A stretch of 64,000 nt of DNA from PWXP01 sp034005525. Lineage in GTDB: Bacteria > Planctomycetota > Planctomycetia > Pirellulales > Thermoguttaceae. The stretch is taken from NCBI GenBank assembly GCA_034005525.1, contig JAVEUP010000015.1:8742-72741 (forward strand), written 5' to 3'. Position numbers and translations under genes: made by a program. Within the stretch, counting starts at the first letter, position 1. Each line of letters begins with the position of its first letter. Below the pieces are notes generated by a model. The model was not told the origin of the DNA and ran no database searches. It saw nothing but the letters and a program-made list of their open reading frames with translations. Of this stretch, positions 34,772-43,973 are shown one piece after another.

Positions 34772-35245
34772 TCAGGCCAGCGCATCGAGTCCGAACCCTT
34801 CGGGACTTGCCTGGACGAGGGCGAACTTCTCGATCCAATCGAGCCGGCTTAGCAAGGTGTCGGGTACGGCGGTCGCATGCGCGCTTTCGCGACGCGCCTC
34901 GTCGACCTTGTCGCGATAGAACTGGAGTAGATCGACCGATTCATTTGGATCGATTCCAGCAACGTCGAGATCCAGTCGAATGGCGGCCAACTGATCGAAA
35001 TCCTGCTGAGAAATCGCTCCGGCGTCGAAGAGTCGTTGAATCATCTCCGTGAGTTGCCGTGGAGTGATCTCCGTCACGTCGTACTTTTCCAGCACGTTGC
35101 GGGCTGCTACTGTGGAGGACAGGCCAGCCACCGCCTCGGCACTGCCATTTTCTTCGCCTCTTTGAATGGCGATCGAATCGTGATACTCTGCCGGCCGTCT
35201 CGTTGCCGGGTCGGTGTATCCGGAAAGGACGTTGTGGATTTGCAT
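34772..35245 (-). CDS. Hypothetical helical protein
   Basis: 157 residues from the ATG at 35245 (AGGAC about 10 bp upstream); the longer frame from 35350 has a low-complexity leader and no site. No signal peptide or membrane helix. The middle (YDVTEITPRQLTEMIQRLFDAGAISQQDF, then IRLDLDVAGIDPNESVDLLQFY) is helical, with an acidic loop that loosely resembles an EF-hand but lacks its full ligand pattern. Probably a cytoplasmic planctomycete-specific protein. It lies 126 bp upstream of psd on the same strand with a repeat between, so it is unlikely to be in that operon. Confidence 0.6.
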   Translation of the reverse strand: MQIHNVLSGYTDPATRRPAEYHDSIAIQRGEENGSAEAVAGLSSTVAARNVLEKYDVTEITPRQLTEMIQRLFDAGAISQQDFDQLAAIRLDLDVAGIDPNESVDLLQFYRDKVDEARRESAHATAVPDTLLSRLDWIEKFALVQASPEGFGLDALA

Positions 35246-35891
35246 GCTGGATTGTCCTGGGGCTTTGTTGGGGGCTGACGTGTCTGGAACCGGTCTCCAA
35301 GTGGCGGCGCGGGCAGTTCTCTCTGCAGCATGCGAAGGGGGTAGTCCCATCGTTGCGGCACGAGCGGCCGAATTGCGTGGGATAGGCTTCCAGTCTGTCT
35401 TTTCAACCGACAGGCTTGGCCTCTAGCAAAGAGCGGGCCAAACTCGGGCCGAAGACCATCTGAACGCCGTAACACATGGCGAGACAAGCACTTGTGCAGA
35501 AGGTACTGACCGCATGGCTCCCCGGCCAGTCGGCCTTATCCGCGCCGTTCTTGCCGAATGTACCCGCCGACAGGCAGAATCTGCCGCTGTTGGCCGGTGC
35601 CGCGCGCAGAAGGGCGCACCGGCGTGCGGCAGGAGTTCAGGGGCAACCACGGCGCTCCATGTCGCGCTTCCTCTTGCTCGTCCGGCAATCGATACATCTT
35701 CGCTCCACCCGTCACAATCGGCACAGACCGTGCGCCCGGAAGCAGTGCTCAACCCGCGTTTGCCCATGGAAAACCAACCTCCGAAGTGTCCATAACCTAG
35801 GCTTTTGGTATGACGATGGCTTCGCGGCAGTTGGCACGCACGCCCTGCCGCGCCCATTACGGCTTGTATCGCCGCAGCCAAGGAATCCCGG
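35246..35891. other. Intergenic region, repeat copy, no clear gene
   Basis: Contains the second copy of the short dispersed repeat (35309-35365) and a weak stem (AGTCTGTC/GACAGGCT) at 35389-35415. Several open frames exist on both strands, but none has a recognisable domain or ribosome site. The end of the region must hold the promoter of the HD-GYP gene. Confidence 0.5.
35309..35365. repeat. Second copy of the 3721-3765 dispersed repeat
   Basis: Starts GCGGGCAGTTCTCTC as at 3721, with GCATGC, AAGG and GTCCC at the same spacing. Confidence 0.5.
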
Positions 35892-37067
35892 ATGAACCGA
35901 CGCGTCCTCATTGTCGACGATGACCGCAAAACGTGCGAGCTTCTCGCACGGTTGTTCGACAGACAGTACGAGGTCGCCACGGCATTCTGCGGGCAGCAGG
36001 CGCTGGAAGAGGCGGAGCGGTGCGTGCCGGATATCGTCTTGCTCGATATTCGGATGCCCGGCATCGACGGCTGTGAAACGTGCCGCCGGATGCGGCGAAT
36101 CGTCAGCGGCCGCAACGTGCAAATCATTATGGTCTCCGCATGCTCGTCGGAGGCGGAGCAACTGCGGGCATTCGACGCCGGTGCCGACGACTACATTGTG
36201 AAACCGTTCGATCCGCACGAACTCACCTCCCGGGTGCGGCTCCATTTCCGCCTTCTCGACGCCCTCGACGAGGCCGGCGCAGTTCGGCGCGAGATATGCC
36301 GGCACCATGCCGACCTGCACCGCATGGTCGAGCAGCGAGCACGCGAACTGGCCGAAACCAAAGACGTGGCCGTCATGGCACTGGCCGAGGTGGCCGAGTC
36401 GCGCGACCAGGGCACGGGTGAGCACCTGGTGCGTATGCGTACGTATGCGCAAATCCTGGCCGAAGCGCTGCGAGCCGACAGCCCCTACGCCCCCGAGATC
36501 GACGAGAAGTTCCTGGAAGACCTCTACCGCTCCAGCCCGCTGCACGATATCGGCAAGGTAGGCATTTCCGACGCCATCCTGCTGAAGCCCGACCGGCTCA
36601 CCGCAGAGGAATTCGAGGCCGTCAAGCAGCATACGGTTATCGGGGCGAACATTCTCGAACAGGCGGTCTTCCACTCACCCCACGGCGATTTCCTGGCCAT
36701 GGCCGCGGTCATCGCCCGTTTCCATCACGAGCGGTTCGACGGCGAGGGCTACCCGGCGGGCTTGATGGGCGAGGAAATCCCGCTGCCCGCCCGCATCGTG
36801 ACGGTAGCCGACGTATTCGACGCCATCACCTCCGAGCGTCCCTACAAGCCGGCCTATTCCGCCGAGGCCGCGCGGGCGATGATCCGCGCCGATTCCGGCA
36901 AGCACTTCGACCCCATCATCGTGGAAGCCTTCGAACGGTCCTTCGACCAGATGGTTCGCGTCCGCGACCGGCACCAGGACCGGATGCCCGTGCTGATGGG
37001 CGCCATGTCGTTCGTCGAATACGGGGTGCTCGACGACCAGGAGCTTGCCCTGGCCGTGGCGAACTGA
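35892..37067 (+). CDS. Response regulator with HD-GYP phosphodiesterase output
   Basis: 391 residues. Residues 1-125 form a receiver domain: acidic pair VDDD, phospho-acceptor LLDIRMPGIDG, the conserved Ser in MVSACSS and Lys in VKPFDPHE. A coiled linker (~130-170, VEQRARELAETKDVAVMALAEVAESRD) leads to an HD-GYP domain: HLVRMRTYAQILAEAL, the HD pair in SPLHDIGKVGI, HTVIGANIL, FHHERFDGEGYPAGLMGEEIPLPARIVTVADVFDAI. This architecture (RpfG-like) degrades cyclic di-GMP to GMP when phosphorylated. No histidine kinase gene is adjacent, so it is an orphan regulator. Confidence 0.92.
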   Translation: MNRRVLIVDDDRKTCELLARLFDRQYEVATAFCGQQALEEAERCVPDIVLLDIRMPGIDGCETCRRMRRIVSGRNVQIIMVSACSSEAEQLRAFDAGADDYIVKPFDPHELTSRVRLHFRLLDALDEAGAVRREICRHHADLHRMVEQRARELAETKDVAVMALAEVAESRDQGTGEHLVRMRTYAQILAEALRADSPYAPEIDEKFLEDLYRSSPLHDIGKVGISDAILLKPDRLTAEEFEAVKQHTVIGANILEQAVFHSPHGDFLAMAAVIARFHHERFDGEGYPAGLMGEEIPLPARIVTVADVFDAITSERPYKPAYSAEAARAMIRADSGKHFDPIIVEAFERSFDQMVRVRDRHQDRMPVLMGAMSFVEYGVLDDQELALAVAN

Positions 37068-37797
37068 CTGTCGTCGCGAAGACGGCCTGCGCGGCCTTGA
37101 CGAACGACTCGCCGGGTTCTGTCGCGCACCACGGCGCAAGAATGCCTGCGGGCCGCAAACGCCGACCAGGACTCGCAACGGCTCGTCGGGCAGCAGGGCA
37201 AACGCATGCCGGGCAAGGGCCTGTTCCGAAACTCCCGGCCGAGCCGTAGCACTTCCTCGAACTCGGGCCACGGGTCCATCGATCCGGCGACGTCATCCAG
37301 CCAAGGGCGCGGCGCACGCGCGTTGGCGAGCGGTATCTTCGCCCGGGTGCCGAGTGGCGTCAAGCCCCCTACGGCGAAGAGGAGTCGGCGTGGCTCGGGC
37401 TGCGGCACCGCGGGCGATGCCCTTTGCAACAGAATCCCCCGCCGCGAGGGCATTCCCATCTTCGATCTCCGGCTTGTCCACCTCGCCAGCGAGTTACTGA
37501 CACCTGACAACTCCGCCCCGTGGCCCAATTGTCTGACTTGCCAACCGGTGTCCGGTTTGCTAGACTCGGTTACCTGTACATATGTGCCGCCCCAGGACGA
37601 CCCGAAAAGGTCGGTTTTTCGTGCCACCCGGCCAAACGGGCAAGTTCAGGGTGAATGTGGAATACGCGAAACTTGCCACCCAAAAAACCCAGGTGGCAGT
37701 TGACTTTGATCTGGTAGCAGTGACTTGCTCGCGCGGGGCACCGACACAGGGTCGTTGGAGACGCTTCCAGTCCGCAGTCCAAGCAAGGAGACCTGCA
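37068..37797. other. Intergenic region with possible antitoxin-like tail on the minus strand
   Basis: No intact gene. On the minus strand around 37220-37330 the reading PWLDDVAGSMDPWPEFEEVLRLGRE resembles the C-terminal tail of small antitoxin-like proteins, but its N-terminal half is not recognisable and no toxin partner follows; treat as a possible remnant. The right end supplies the promoter of the jelly-roll gene. Confidence 0.3.
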
Positions 37798-38775
37798 ATG
37801 CAGCATCATGTGCAAACGGTTCCCGAATCGCATCGGCGCCGACGTTCGGCGGCGATGATGATCGTCGCTGCGGCGGCTGTCCTGGGCGCCGCCCGCTGGG
37901 TCAGCGCGCAGCCGCTGGCCGCAGACGACGCCGACCGGCCGTACCCGCGGCTGGTCACGGCCGAAACCCTGGCCGATCCCGCGCGGCTGGCCGCGCTGGA
38001 AGCGCCGGGCAAGGTGTTCTTCGAGGACGGGTTCGAATCGGCCGACTCGCTGAAGAACTACTTCGAAATCCGAGGGCTGAAGGAAGGGCGGGCGAAGCTG
38101 GTGAGCGATCCCAAGCTAGCCCATTCGGGTCGCGGAGCCCTCGAGCTTACGGCCGTCGCCCGCGGCGGGCAGTCGTCGGGAACCGGGGCGGTCGGCTGGT
38201 TCGGGCCGGAGGGGCACGATCGGGTGCATCTGCGCTGCTACCTCCGCTTCGCAGCCGACTACGACCAGGGAAACCTCAACCACACGGGCGGCGGGCTGGC
38301 CGCCGTGGCCGGCGCGAACCGCTGGGGCGGCATGGGCATGGCCGGAAAGCGCCCACGCGGCGACGACCGCTTCAACGCCCGCTTTGAACCCTGGCGCGAC
38401 TGGGGCCGGCTGCCCGCGCCCGGCTACATGTTCCTCTACACCTACTGGATGGACATGCGCCGCGACCGCGACGGCAACTACTGGGGCAACATGCTCGGCC
38501 CCGACCCCGACGACCGCATCGTCCTCGAGCGGGACCGCTGGTACTGCCTGGAGCACATGATCCGGGCCAACGACCCTGGACAGGCCAACGGCGAGCTGGC
38601 CGCCTGGATCGACGGCAAGCTGTACATCCACTACACCGGCATCCGCTGGCGGACCACCGCCGAGGTGAAGATCAAGCGGTTCAGCCTCGACGTATACATC
38701 CATCGCGCCGAGCAGGACAACACTGTCTGGTACGACGACATGGCCCTGTCGACCGGCTACATCGGGCCGAAGTGA
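37798..38775 (+). CDS. Secreted jelly-roll (polysaccharide-lyase-like) protein
   Basis: 325 residues; AAGGAG 8 bp before the ATG decides the start. A basic N-region and hydrophobic stretch (MMIVAAAAVLGAARWVSAQ) make a signal peptide. The remainder begins KVFFEDGFESADSLKNYFEI and reads as one beta-sandwich: HLRCYLRFAADYDQGNLNH, GGGLAAVAGANRWGGMGMAG, LYTYWMDMRRDRDGNYWGN, GELAAWIDGKLYIHY and WYDDMALSTGYIGP. The pattern is close to polysaccharide lyase families with a jelly-roll fold (PL14/PL20 type), but catalytic residues cannot be assigned by eye, so it may only bind glycan. Confidence 0.65.
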   Translation: MQHHVQTVPESHRRRRSAAMMIVAAAAVLGAARWVSAQPLAADDADRPYPRLVTAETLADPARLAALEAPGKVFFEDGFESADSLKNYFEIRGLKEGRAKLVSDPKLAHSGRGALELTAVARGGQSSGTGAVGWFGPEGHDRVHLRCYLRFAADYDQGNLNHTGGGLAAVAGANRWGGMGMAGKRPRGDDRFNARFEPWRDWGRLPAPGYMFLYTYWMDMRRDRDGNYWGNMLGPDPDDRIVLERDRWYCLEHMIRANDPGQANGELAAWIDGKLYIHYTGIRWRTTAEVKIKRFSLDVYIHRAEQDNTVWYDDMALSTGYIGPK

Positions 38776-38866
38776 CGGCTCACGGGGGAAAGCCCATGGA
38801 CCACCGCGATGACTGCCAAACGCCGAGCAATAACGTTCTTCGGCATAGGGCAGTGAGGGCAAGCGG

Positions 38867-39268
38867 ATGATTCCACCCTTTGACGAACAGGGCTACTTGC
38901 CACCGGGGGTCCATTCGGCTACCTTGGAGGAAGTGGCATCTCGATTCGGCTGCGGGTCGGAATTGCGCCGTGTCCAGGCGGAATCGCTGCGTTGGCTTGT
39001 CGACGCAGCCCGTCGTGCGGGCGTATTGCGATTAGTGATCAACGGCAGTTTCGTAACCGACGTGCTCGAGCCGAACGATGTGGATTGCGTTCTCCTGATC
39101 GGCCCGGGCTTTCCTCGCGACCAAGCGGCCGAGGCGGAACTGCTGGCGGGGCTGCCGTTTTTGGAACTGAGCCTTGTGAGGCAGGAGGATTTCGACGTGA
39201 TGGTCCATGAGTTTTTCGCCACGGACCGGCATTCGATTGCCAAAGGTATGGTGGAGATTGTTGCATGA
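38867..39268 (+). CDS. DUF6932-type nucleotidyltransferase-like protein
   Basis: 133 residues. The opening PPFDEQGYLPPGVHSATLEEVASRFG is typical of DUF6932 proteins, a minimal nucleotidyltransferase-like family. LVINGSFVTDVLEPNDVDCVLL corresponds to the nucleotidyltransferase GS...DxD motif (Gly-Ser then Asp-x-Asp), so both metal-binding aspartates may be present. The stop overlaps the start of the next gene by four bases (ATGA), implying tight coupling to that small protein. It may be the toxin or modifying enzyme of a two-gene module; this is inference from architecture. Confidence 0.7.
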   Translation: MIPPFDEQGYLPPGVHSATLEEVASRFGCGSELRRVQAESLRWLVDAARRAGVLRLVINGSFVTDVLEPNDVDCVLLIGPGFPRDQAAEAELLAGLPFLELSLVRQEDFDVMVHEFFATDRHSIAKGMVEIVA

Positions 39269-39489
39269 GCCTGCAAGGTCATCGCGAACTCGAATCGACT
39301 CGTAGGAAGCTTCGATTGCTCGAGGAGCGCTATGAAGCGAACCAGCGCGAACGAGGGGGCGACGAGCACGTGCGGGAGTTGACCATGCGGTCGCTCAAGC
39401 GGCTCATCAACCAGCTCAAAGAGGAGATAACCCGCTTCGAATCCCGCCGCATAGTGAATAGACAAGACACATCGACGCCACCGAACTAA
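39265..39489 (+). CDS. Small coiled-coil partner of the DUF6932 protein
   Basis: 74 residues, highly charged and predicted helical throughout: LESTRRKLRLLEERYEANQRE, then RELTMRSLKRLINQLKEEITRFE, ending in a short polar tail. No DNA-binding motif is visible. The four-base overlap with the upstream gene makes a stoichiometric partner likely, in the way that small helical proteins pair with minimal nucleotidyltransferases. The HepT RxxxxxH signature is not present. Confidence 0.65.
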   Translation: MSLQGHRELESTRRKLRLLEERYEANQRERGGDEHVRELTMRSLKRLINQLKEEITRFESRRIVNRQDTSTPPN

Positions 39490-39663
39490 ACGCTCGACCG
39501 GATCCGACGATGCGGTCCGATCGTAGCGCGACAATGCAGTAACGATTGGCTTTGTGTCTGCAAACGCCGCGCCACTTTTCTCTGCCGCTGACCTAGGTCG
39601 TTCACCGCAGAACTGCACCTGTCCCCTTCCACCCGATCTGAGAACCAAGTGAACGGAACTTGC

Positions 39664-40548
39664 ATGCGAACGACGGCGGTCCTGGCGATGCTCCTGGCGG
39701 CGGCAGTCGCCACACGTGCGGCGGCCGATGACGAACTGCCGCCGGAGTTCCGCCGGCTGCTGCCGCTGCACAAGCCGCTGCCCGAGCCCCGGCCGGGCGA
39801 CTGGCTCTACCGGCACGAGGAGCCGGGGCAAACGTACGGCGAGTATTTGGCCTCCGAGCCGGTCCAGGCCGATCGGCAGCGGCGGATCATCTACCTGCAA
39901 TTGATCGGCGAGTTCGACGAGAACCAGCAGCGGGTTCTCGATCTGACGGCCGACTACATGCGGGCGTATTTCCAGTTGCCCGTCCGGGTGCGCGGGGCGT
40001 TCCCGCTGGACAAGATCCCGCCGGAAGCGCGGCGCAAGCATCCGTTGTGGCGCAACGAGCAAATCCTGACCACCTACGTGCTCGAGGAACTCTTGCACAA
40101 GCGGCTGCCGCGCGATGCGTGCGCCTACCTGGCGCTGACCTCCGCCGATCTCTGGCCGGGTGGGGCGGGGAGCTACGTGTTCGGATACGCGACGTACCGC
40201 GACCGGGTCGGGATGTACTCGATCTACCGGAAGGGCGATCCTTCGGAGGAGTTCGACCTGTGCCTGCGGCGCACGCTCCGCCTCGCCACGCACGAGACGG
40301 GCCACATGTTCTCCATGCTGCACTGCACGCGGCACCTGTGCAACATGTGCGGGTCGAACCACCTGGACGAAGCCGACCGCCATCCGCTGTGGCTATGCCC
40401 GCACTGCCTGGCGAAGCTATGCCACGCCACCGGGGCGGATCCCCGGCGCCGGTTCCGGGCGCTGATCGGGTTCTTCGACAAGGTGGGATTTGATGAGGAA
40501 GCGGCCTTCATGCGAAAGTCGCTGGAAACGATGGGGTGGGCGGAGTGA
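39664..40548 (+). CDS. Secreted archaemetzincin-type metalloprotease (M54)
   Basis: 294 residues from the ATG at 39664. Signal peptide in the first ~22 (TTAVLAMLLAAAVATRAAA). The zinc site and the archaemetzincin-specific cysteines are complete: THETGHMFSMLHCTRHLCNM, then GSNHLDEADRHPLWLCPHCLAKL, matching HExGHxxxxxHC, CxMxGSN and CPxC. Upstream, VLTADYMRAYFQLPVRV and YLALTSADLWP fit the family's N-terminal strands. Known archaemetzincins are mostly cytosolic and about 180-200 residues long; this one is exported and longer because of an N-terminal ~90-residue extension. Neighbours give no clue to substrate. Confidence 0.88.
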   Translation: MRTTAVLAMLLAAAVATRAAADDELPPEFRRLLPLHKPLPEPRPGDWLYRHEEPGQTYGEYLASEPVQADRQRRIIYLQLIGEFDENQQRVLDLTADYMRAYFQLPVRVRGAFPLDKIPPEARRKHPLWRNEQILTTYVLEELLHKRLPRDACAYLALTSADLWPGGAGSYVFGYATYRDRVGMYSIYRKGDPSEEFDLCLRRTLRLATHETGHMFSMLHCTRHLCNMCGSNHLDEADRHPLWLCPHCLAKLCHATGADPRRRFRALIGFFDKVGFDEEAAFMRKSLETMGWAE

Positions 40549-40937
40549 GGCGGGAAATGGGGAATGTCGAAATTCAAATGACGAAAGAATGACGAAGCCG
40601 GAAGCTCGAAGAGAAACGATGACAATACAACTCCCCTGCTGTGACGGCCGAAACGTGGAGGCGGCCCGTGTACTGCATGAACCTGGGAAAGACCGTTCGA
40701 TCACCTTTGAGATGCGCCGAGCAGATATCCGTATCCAGAAGGAAACTCATTGACCCGGCTCCGTTCGCTCCTGTTGACGCCCCGTGCGTACACTCTCAAG
40801 GAACCGGTCAAGTTCGGCAGCATCCTCCGCCCAGCCTCCAAAAGACTCCCGGAGAGCTTCCTCGGGTCGCGAACTTCTCTGCTTTCGGATATGCTGATAT
40901 CTGTGCCGCCAGTGACACCAATACCACGGAAAACGTA
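40549..40937. other. Intergenic region upstream of the beta-helix gene
   Basis: Open frames run through on both strands but have no domain similarity or ribosome sites. I see no repeat or hairpin worth naming. Confidence 0.45.
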
Positions 40938-42623
40938 ATGAGCAAGACCAACCCTCCCACCACCAAGAATGATCCGCCCACATTCACGGCCCGCCTGCGC
41001 CGGTGGGTAATTGACCACGACAATATCTGTTCTCGACAGCGATACGGCGCGACGGCAGTGAAGCTCGGCATGGCAGCGGCAACCATCGCGATGAGTCTCT
41101 GCGGGCTGGGTCTGTCGGCACGGGCCGCGCCGCCCCCGCAGGGCGTGGTCCGCTATAGTGACTTCGGCGCCACGGGCGACGGCAAGACCGACGATATCGA
41201 CGCCATCGCTGCGGCCCATGCGTTCGCTAATGAGCACGGACGTCCTGTGAAAGCCGACGAGGGCGCCACCTACTACATCGGCGGAGCGAACCGCACCGTG
41301 GTCATCCAGACCGACACCGATTTCGGCACGGCCGCCTTCATCATTGACGACACCGACGTCCGGGACCGCAACGCCCATGTCTTCCTGGTGAGTTCGAGCC
41401 TGCGACCGTTCAAACTTGAGGGGATAACCTCCCTTCAGAGGAACCAGGAGAAGATCGACGTCTCGCTGCCCGGAACCTGCCTGGTCATCGTCACCAATTC
41501 CCACGTGCGGCGCTACATCCGGTTTGGGCCGAACCGCAACAGCGGCTCCCCGCAAACCGATGTCTTTATCGTCGACAAAAACGGCAACGTGGATATGGAC
41601 GCGCCGATCATCTGGGATTTCGACCGGATCACCGACATCACGGCCCATCCCCTGGACGAGACGACGCTGACCATCACCGGAGGTCGTTTCACCACAATCG
41701 CCAACAACGCCGAATCGAAATACACCTACTACAGCCGGGGCATCGCGATCAGGCGTTCCAATGTTCTCGTGGATGGGCTGGAACACCGCGTCACCGGCGA
41801 AGGAGACCGGGGCGCGCCCTACGGCGGCTTCATCAATATCGCCAACTGCGCCTTCGTCACCGTCCGGAACACCATCCTGACCGGACGCAAAACGTACCGG
41901 ACCATCGGCTCCGCGGGCGTTCCGGTCTCGATGGGCAGCTACGACATCTCGCTGAACCGGGCCGTGAACGTGTCATTCGTCAACTGCAGCCAGACGAACG
42001 ACATCCAGGACGGCAGGTACTGGGGAATCATGGGGTCGAACTACTGCAAGAATCTTGTTCTCGACAACTGCACCTTCTCCCGGTTCGATGCCCACATGGG
42101 CGTCGCCAACGCCACCATCCGCAACTCGACCCTGGGGCATCAAGGCATCAACGCCATTGGCAGCGGCATCTTCACCGTGGAGGACACCACCATCTACGGA
42201 AGGAGCCTGATCAATCTGCGATCCGACTACGGCAGCACGTGGCAGGGAGAACTCGTCATCCGCAACTGCACCTTCGTGCCCGCGGGCGGAAGGCCAACCA
42301 GTGCCAGCCTGATCGGCGGATTCTACTCCGGGCAGCATGATTTCGGCTACACCTGCTACATGCCGGAACGCATCACCATCGACACGCTCCACATCGACGA
42401 CTCAAACCACCCGGCGAACTACCGGGGGCCTGCCATTTTCGCGAATTTCAATCCGCGCAGGACCGACGAAAGCTACGTGGAGGAGTTTCCGTATGTCAGA
42501 ACCAGGGAAGTCATCCTCAGCGGCGTGACCACCGCCAGCGGCAAGGCACTCAGGCTCAGCGACAACCCGTTCATGTTCAAGGACGTGACGGTGACCACCA
42601 ACCAACAGCCGCCGGACAGATAA
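40938..42623 (+). CDS. Exported right-handed beta-helix (pectate-lyase-3-like) protein
   Basis: 561 residues from the ATG at 40938 (weak GGAAA upstream). A long polar leader precedes the hydrophobic signal (VKLGMAAATIAMSLCGLGLSARA, ~45-67). The mature start VVRYSDFGATGDGKTDDIDAI is the classic beginning of pectate-lyase-superfamily beta-helix proteins. Repeating N/V/T-rich rungs follow (SNVLVDGLEHRV, NCAFVTVRNTILTG, NAVNVSFVNCSQT-like, ATIRNSTLGHQG). Such proteins bind or cleave polysaccharides at the cell surface; I cannot identify catalytic residues. The toroid gene follows 80 bp later. Confidence 0.8.
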   Translation: MSKTNPPTTKNDPPTFTARLRRWVIDHDNICSRQRYGATAVKLGMAAATIAMSLCGLGLSARAAPPPQGVVRYSDFGATGDGKTDDIDAIAAAHAFANEHGRPVKADEGATYYIGGANRTVVIQTDTDFGTAAFIIDDTDVRDRNAHVFLVSSSLRPFKLEGITSLQRNQEKIDVSLPGTCLVIVTNSHVRRYIRFGPNRNSGSPQTDVFIVDKNGNVDMDAPIIWDFDRITDITAHPLDETTLTITGGRFTTIANNAESKYTYYSRGIAIRRSNVLVDGLEHRVTGEGDRGAPYGGFINIANCAFVTVRNTILTGRKTYRTIGSAGVPVSMGSYDISLNRAVNVSFVNCSQTNDIQDGRYWGIMGSNYCKNLVLDNCTFSRFDAHMGVANATIRNSTLGHQGINAIGSGIFTVEDTTIYGRSLINLRSDYGSTWQGELVIRNCTFVPAGGRPTSASLIGGFYSGQHDFGYTCYMPERITIDTLHIDDSNHPANYRGPAIFANFNPRRTDESYVEEFPYVRTREVILSGVTTASGKALRLSDNPFMFKDVTVTTNQQPPDR

Positions 42624-42703
42624 GGGCGTTGACATGCCCCCGGCACGCGCGGTATCGTGGATTGCGTCGGTGGCTCGTCAGCACCACAATGGAGGGGGTA
42701 ACC

Positions 42704-43951
42704 ATGTTCGTTCTTCGCGAATGGATCGGTCTGGTTGTGGTCTTTGGGCTGATACAGTCGGGTTTGGCAGGCAAACAAGGTGTTTCGTCCGGCGCGGCAG
42801 CCACGGAACCATCTGCCGCAGAGCAAGTCGTTCCGCTGCTCGATTCGTTTAACAGCATGGAACCTTCCAGGGACCAGCCCCTGGAGGCTGACGCCGAGGT
42901 GATCGACCCCAGGGTCAAAGCCCGCGGTGCGCGCGTGGTCGAACCTGCGGTGATCGCCGCTCTCCGGTGGATCGCCGACCACCAGTTGCCCGACGGCAGT
43001 TGGAGTTTCGACCATACCCTCGCACCTTCCTGTAAAGGCAAATGCCGCAGTCCGGGCGGGCTGAAGGAGGCACGAAACGCAGCCACCGCGATGGCCCTGC
43101 TGCCCTTCCTGGCGGCAGGGCAAGCGCCGAAGGCGGGCGAGTACCGAAGGGCCGTAGGCCGGGGTGTGGACTATCTTGTGAGGAACGTGAAACGGACGGA
43201 GCAGGGCGGCTCGCTCATGGAGAGCGGCGGCACCATGTACTCGCACGGACTGGCCGCCATCGCGCTGACCGAAGCATATGGCATGACCCAGGACCGCGCC
43301 CTGCTTGAACCGGCCCAGGCCGTCGTGAATTACATTAGCTACGCGCAGGACCCAGTCGGCGGCGGATGGCGCTACATGCCGCGTCAGAAAGGCGATACGT
43401 CGGTCACCGGCTGGCAACTGCACGCCCTGAAGAACGCGCACATGTCGTACCTCCAGGTACCGCCGGTAGCGATCAGGAAGGCGTCGTCCTTTCTCGACAG
43501 CGTCCAGGCGAACGGCGGCGCAACCTATGGCTATACGACGCCCGGCGAGGGACCGGCGACCACGGCCATCGGGCTCTTGGGCCGCATGTACCTCGGTTGG
43601 GATCGAGACAATCCGGCCCTGCAGCGCGGGGTAGAGCGAGTGGCCGCGTGGGGCGTTTCAACGAAGGGGAATATGTATTACAACTACTATGCCACCCAGG
43701 TCGCACACCATTGGGGCGGTGACGTGTGGCGGAAGTGGAATACCGACATGCGCGACTGGCTGCTCGAGTCGCAAGCGAAGGACGGCCACGAGGCGGGAAG
43801 CTGGTTCTTTGCCGGCGGCGACGCCGGAACCGACCGCGGTGGCCGGCTTTACACCACCTCCCTGGCCGCCTTGATGCTCCTCCAGTCGCATCGCGAGCCG
43901 TTGCCCTTGAAGCGGGAGCAGCCCAACGTCGAGTTTCGTGAATTGAAATAG
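42704..43951 (+). CDS. Exported alpha/alpha-toroid protein related to terpene cyclases
   Basis: 415 residues; GGAGGGGG lies just before the ATG at 42704. The N-terminus (WIGLVVVFGLIQSGLAGK) is a signal or anchor. From ~85 the sequence is a helical barrel with squalene-cyclase/prenyltransferase-type repeats: AVIAALRWIADHQLPDGSWSF, YLVRNVKRTEQGGSL, VNYISYAQDPVGGGWRYMPR, WQLHALKNAHMSYLQ, QVAHHWGGDVWRKWN. The DxDD catalytic motif of cyclases is not visible, as is usual for this large family of planctomycete exported toroid proteins, so the function is unknown. Two DUF1559 genes follow on the same strand (22 bp gap). Confidence 0.78.
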   Translation: MFVLREWIGLVVVFGLIQSGLAGKQGVSSGAAATEPSAAEQVVPLLDSFNSMEPSRDQPLEADAEVIDPRVKARGARVVEPAVIAALRWIADHQLPDGSWSFDHTLAPSCKGKCRSPGGLKEARNAATAMALLPFLAAGQAPKAGEYRRAVGRGVDYLVRNVKRTEQGGSLMESGGTMYSHGLAAIALTEAYGMTQDRALLEPAQAVVNYISYAQDPVGGGWRYMPRQKGDTSVTGWQLHALKNAHMSYLQVPPVAIRKASSFLDSVQANGGATYGYTTPGEGPATTAIGLLGRMYLGWDRDNPALQRGVERVAAWGVSTKGNMYYNYYATQVAHHWGGDVWRKWNTDMRDWLLESQAKDGHEAGSWFFAGGDAGTDRGGRLYTTSLAALMLLQSHREPLPLKREQPNVEFRELK

Positions 43952-43973
43952 GTGAACCCCAGGAACATCCGTC

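Noticed and set aside
36854..37627. 257-codon minus-strand frame as a full gene
   Set aside because: Its first half is unrecognisable and its end is antisense to the HD-GYP gene; only the short antitoxin-like segment is worth noting.
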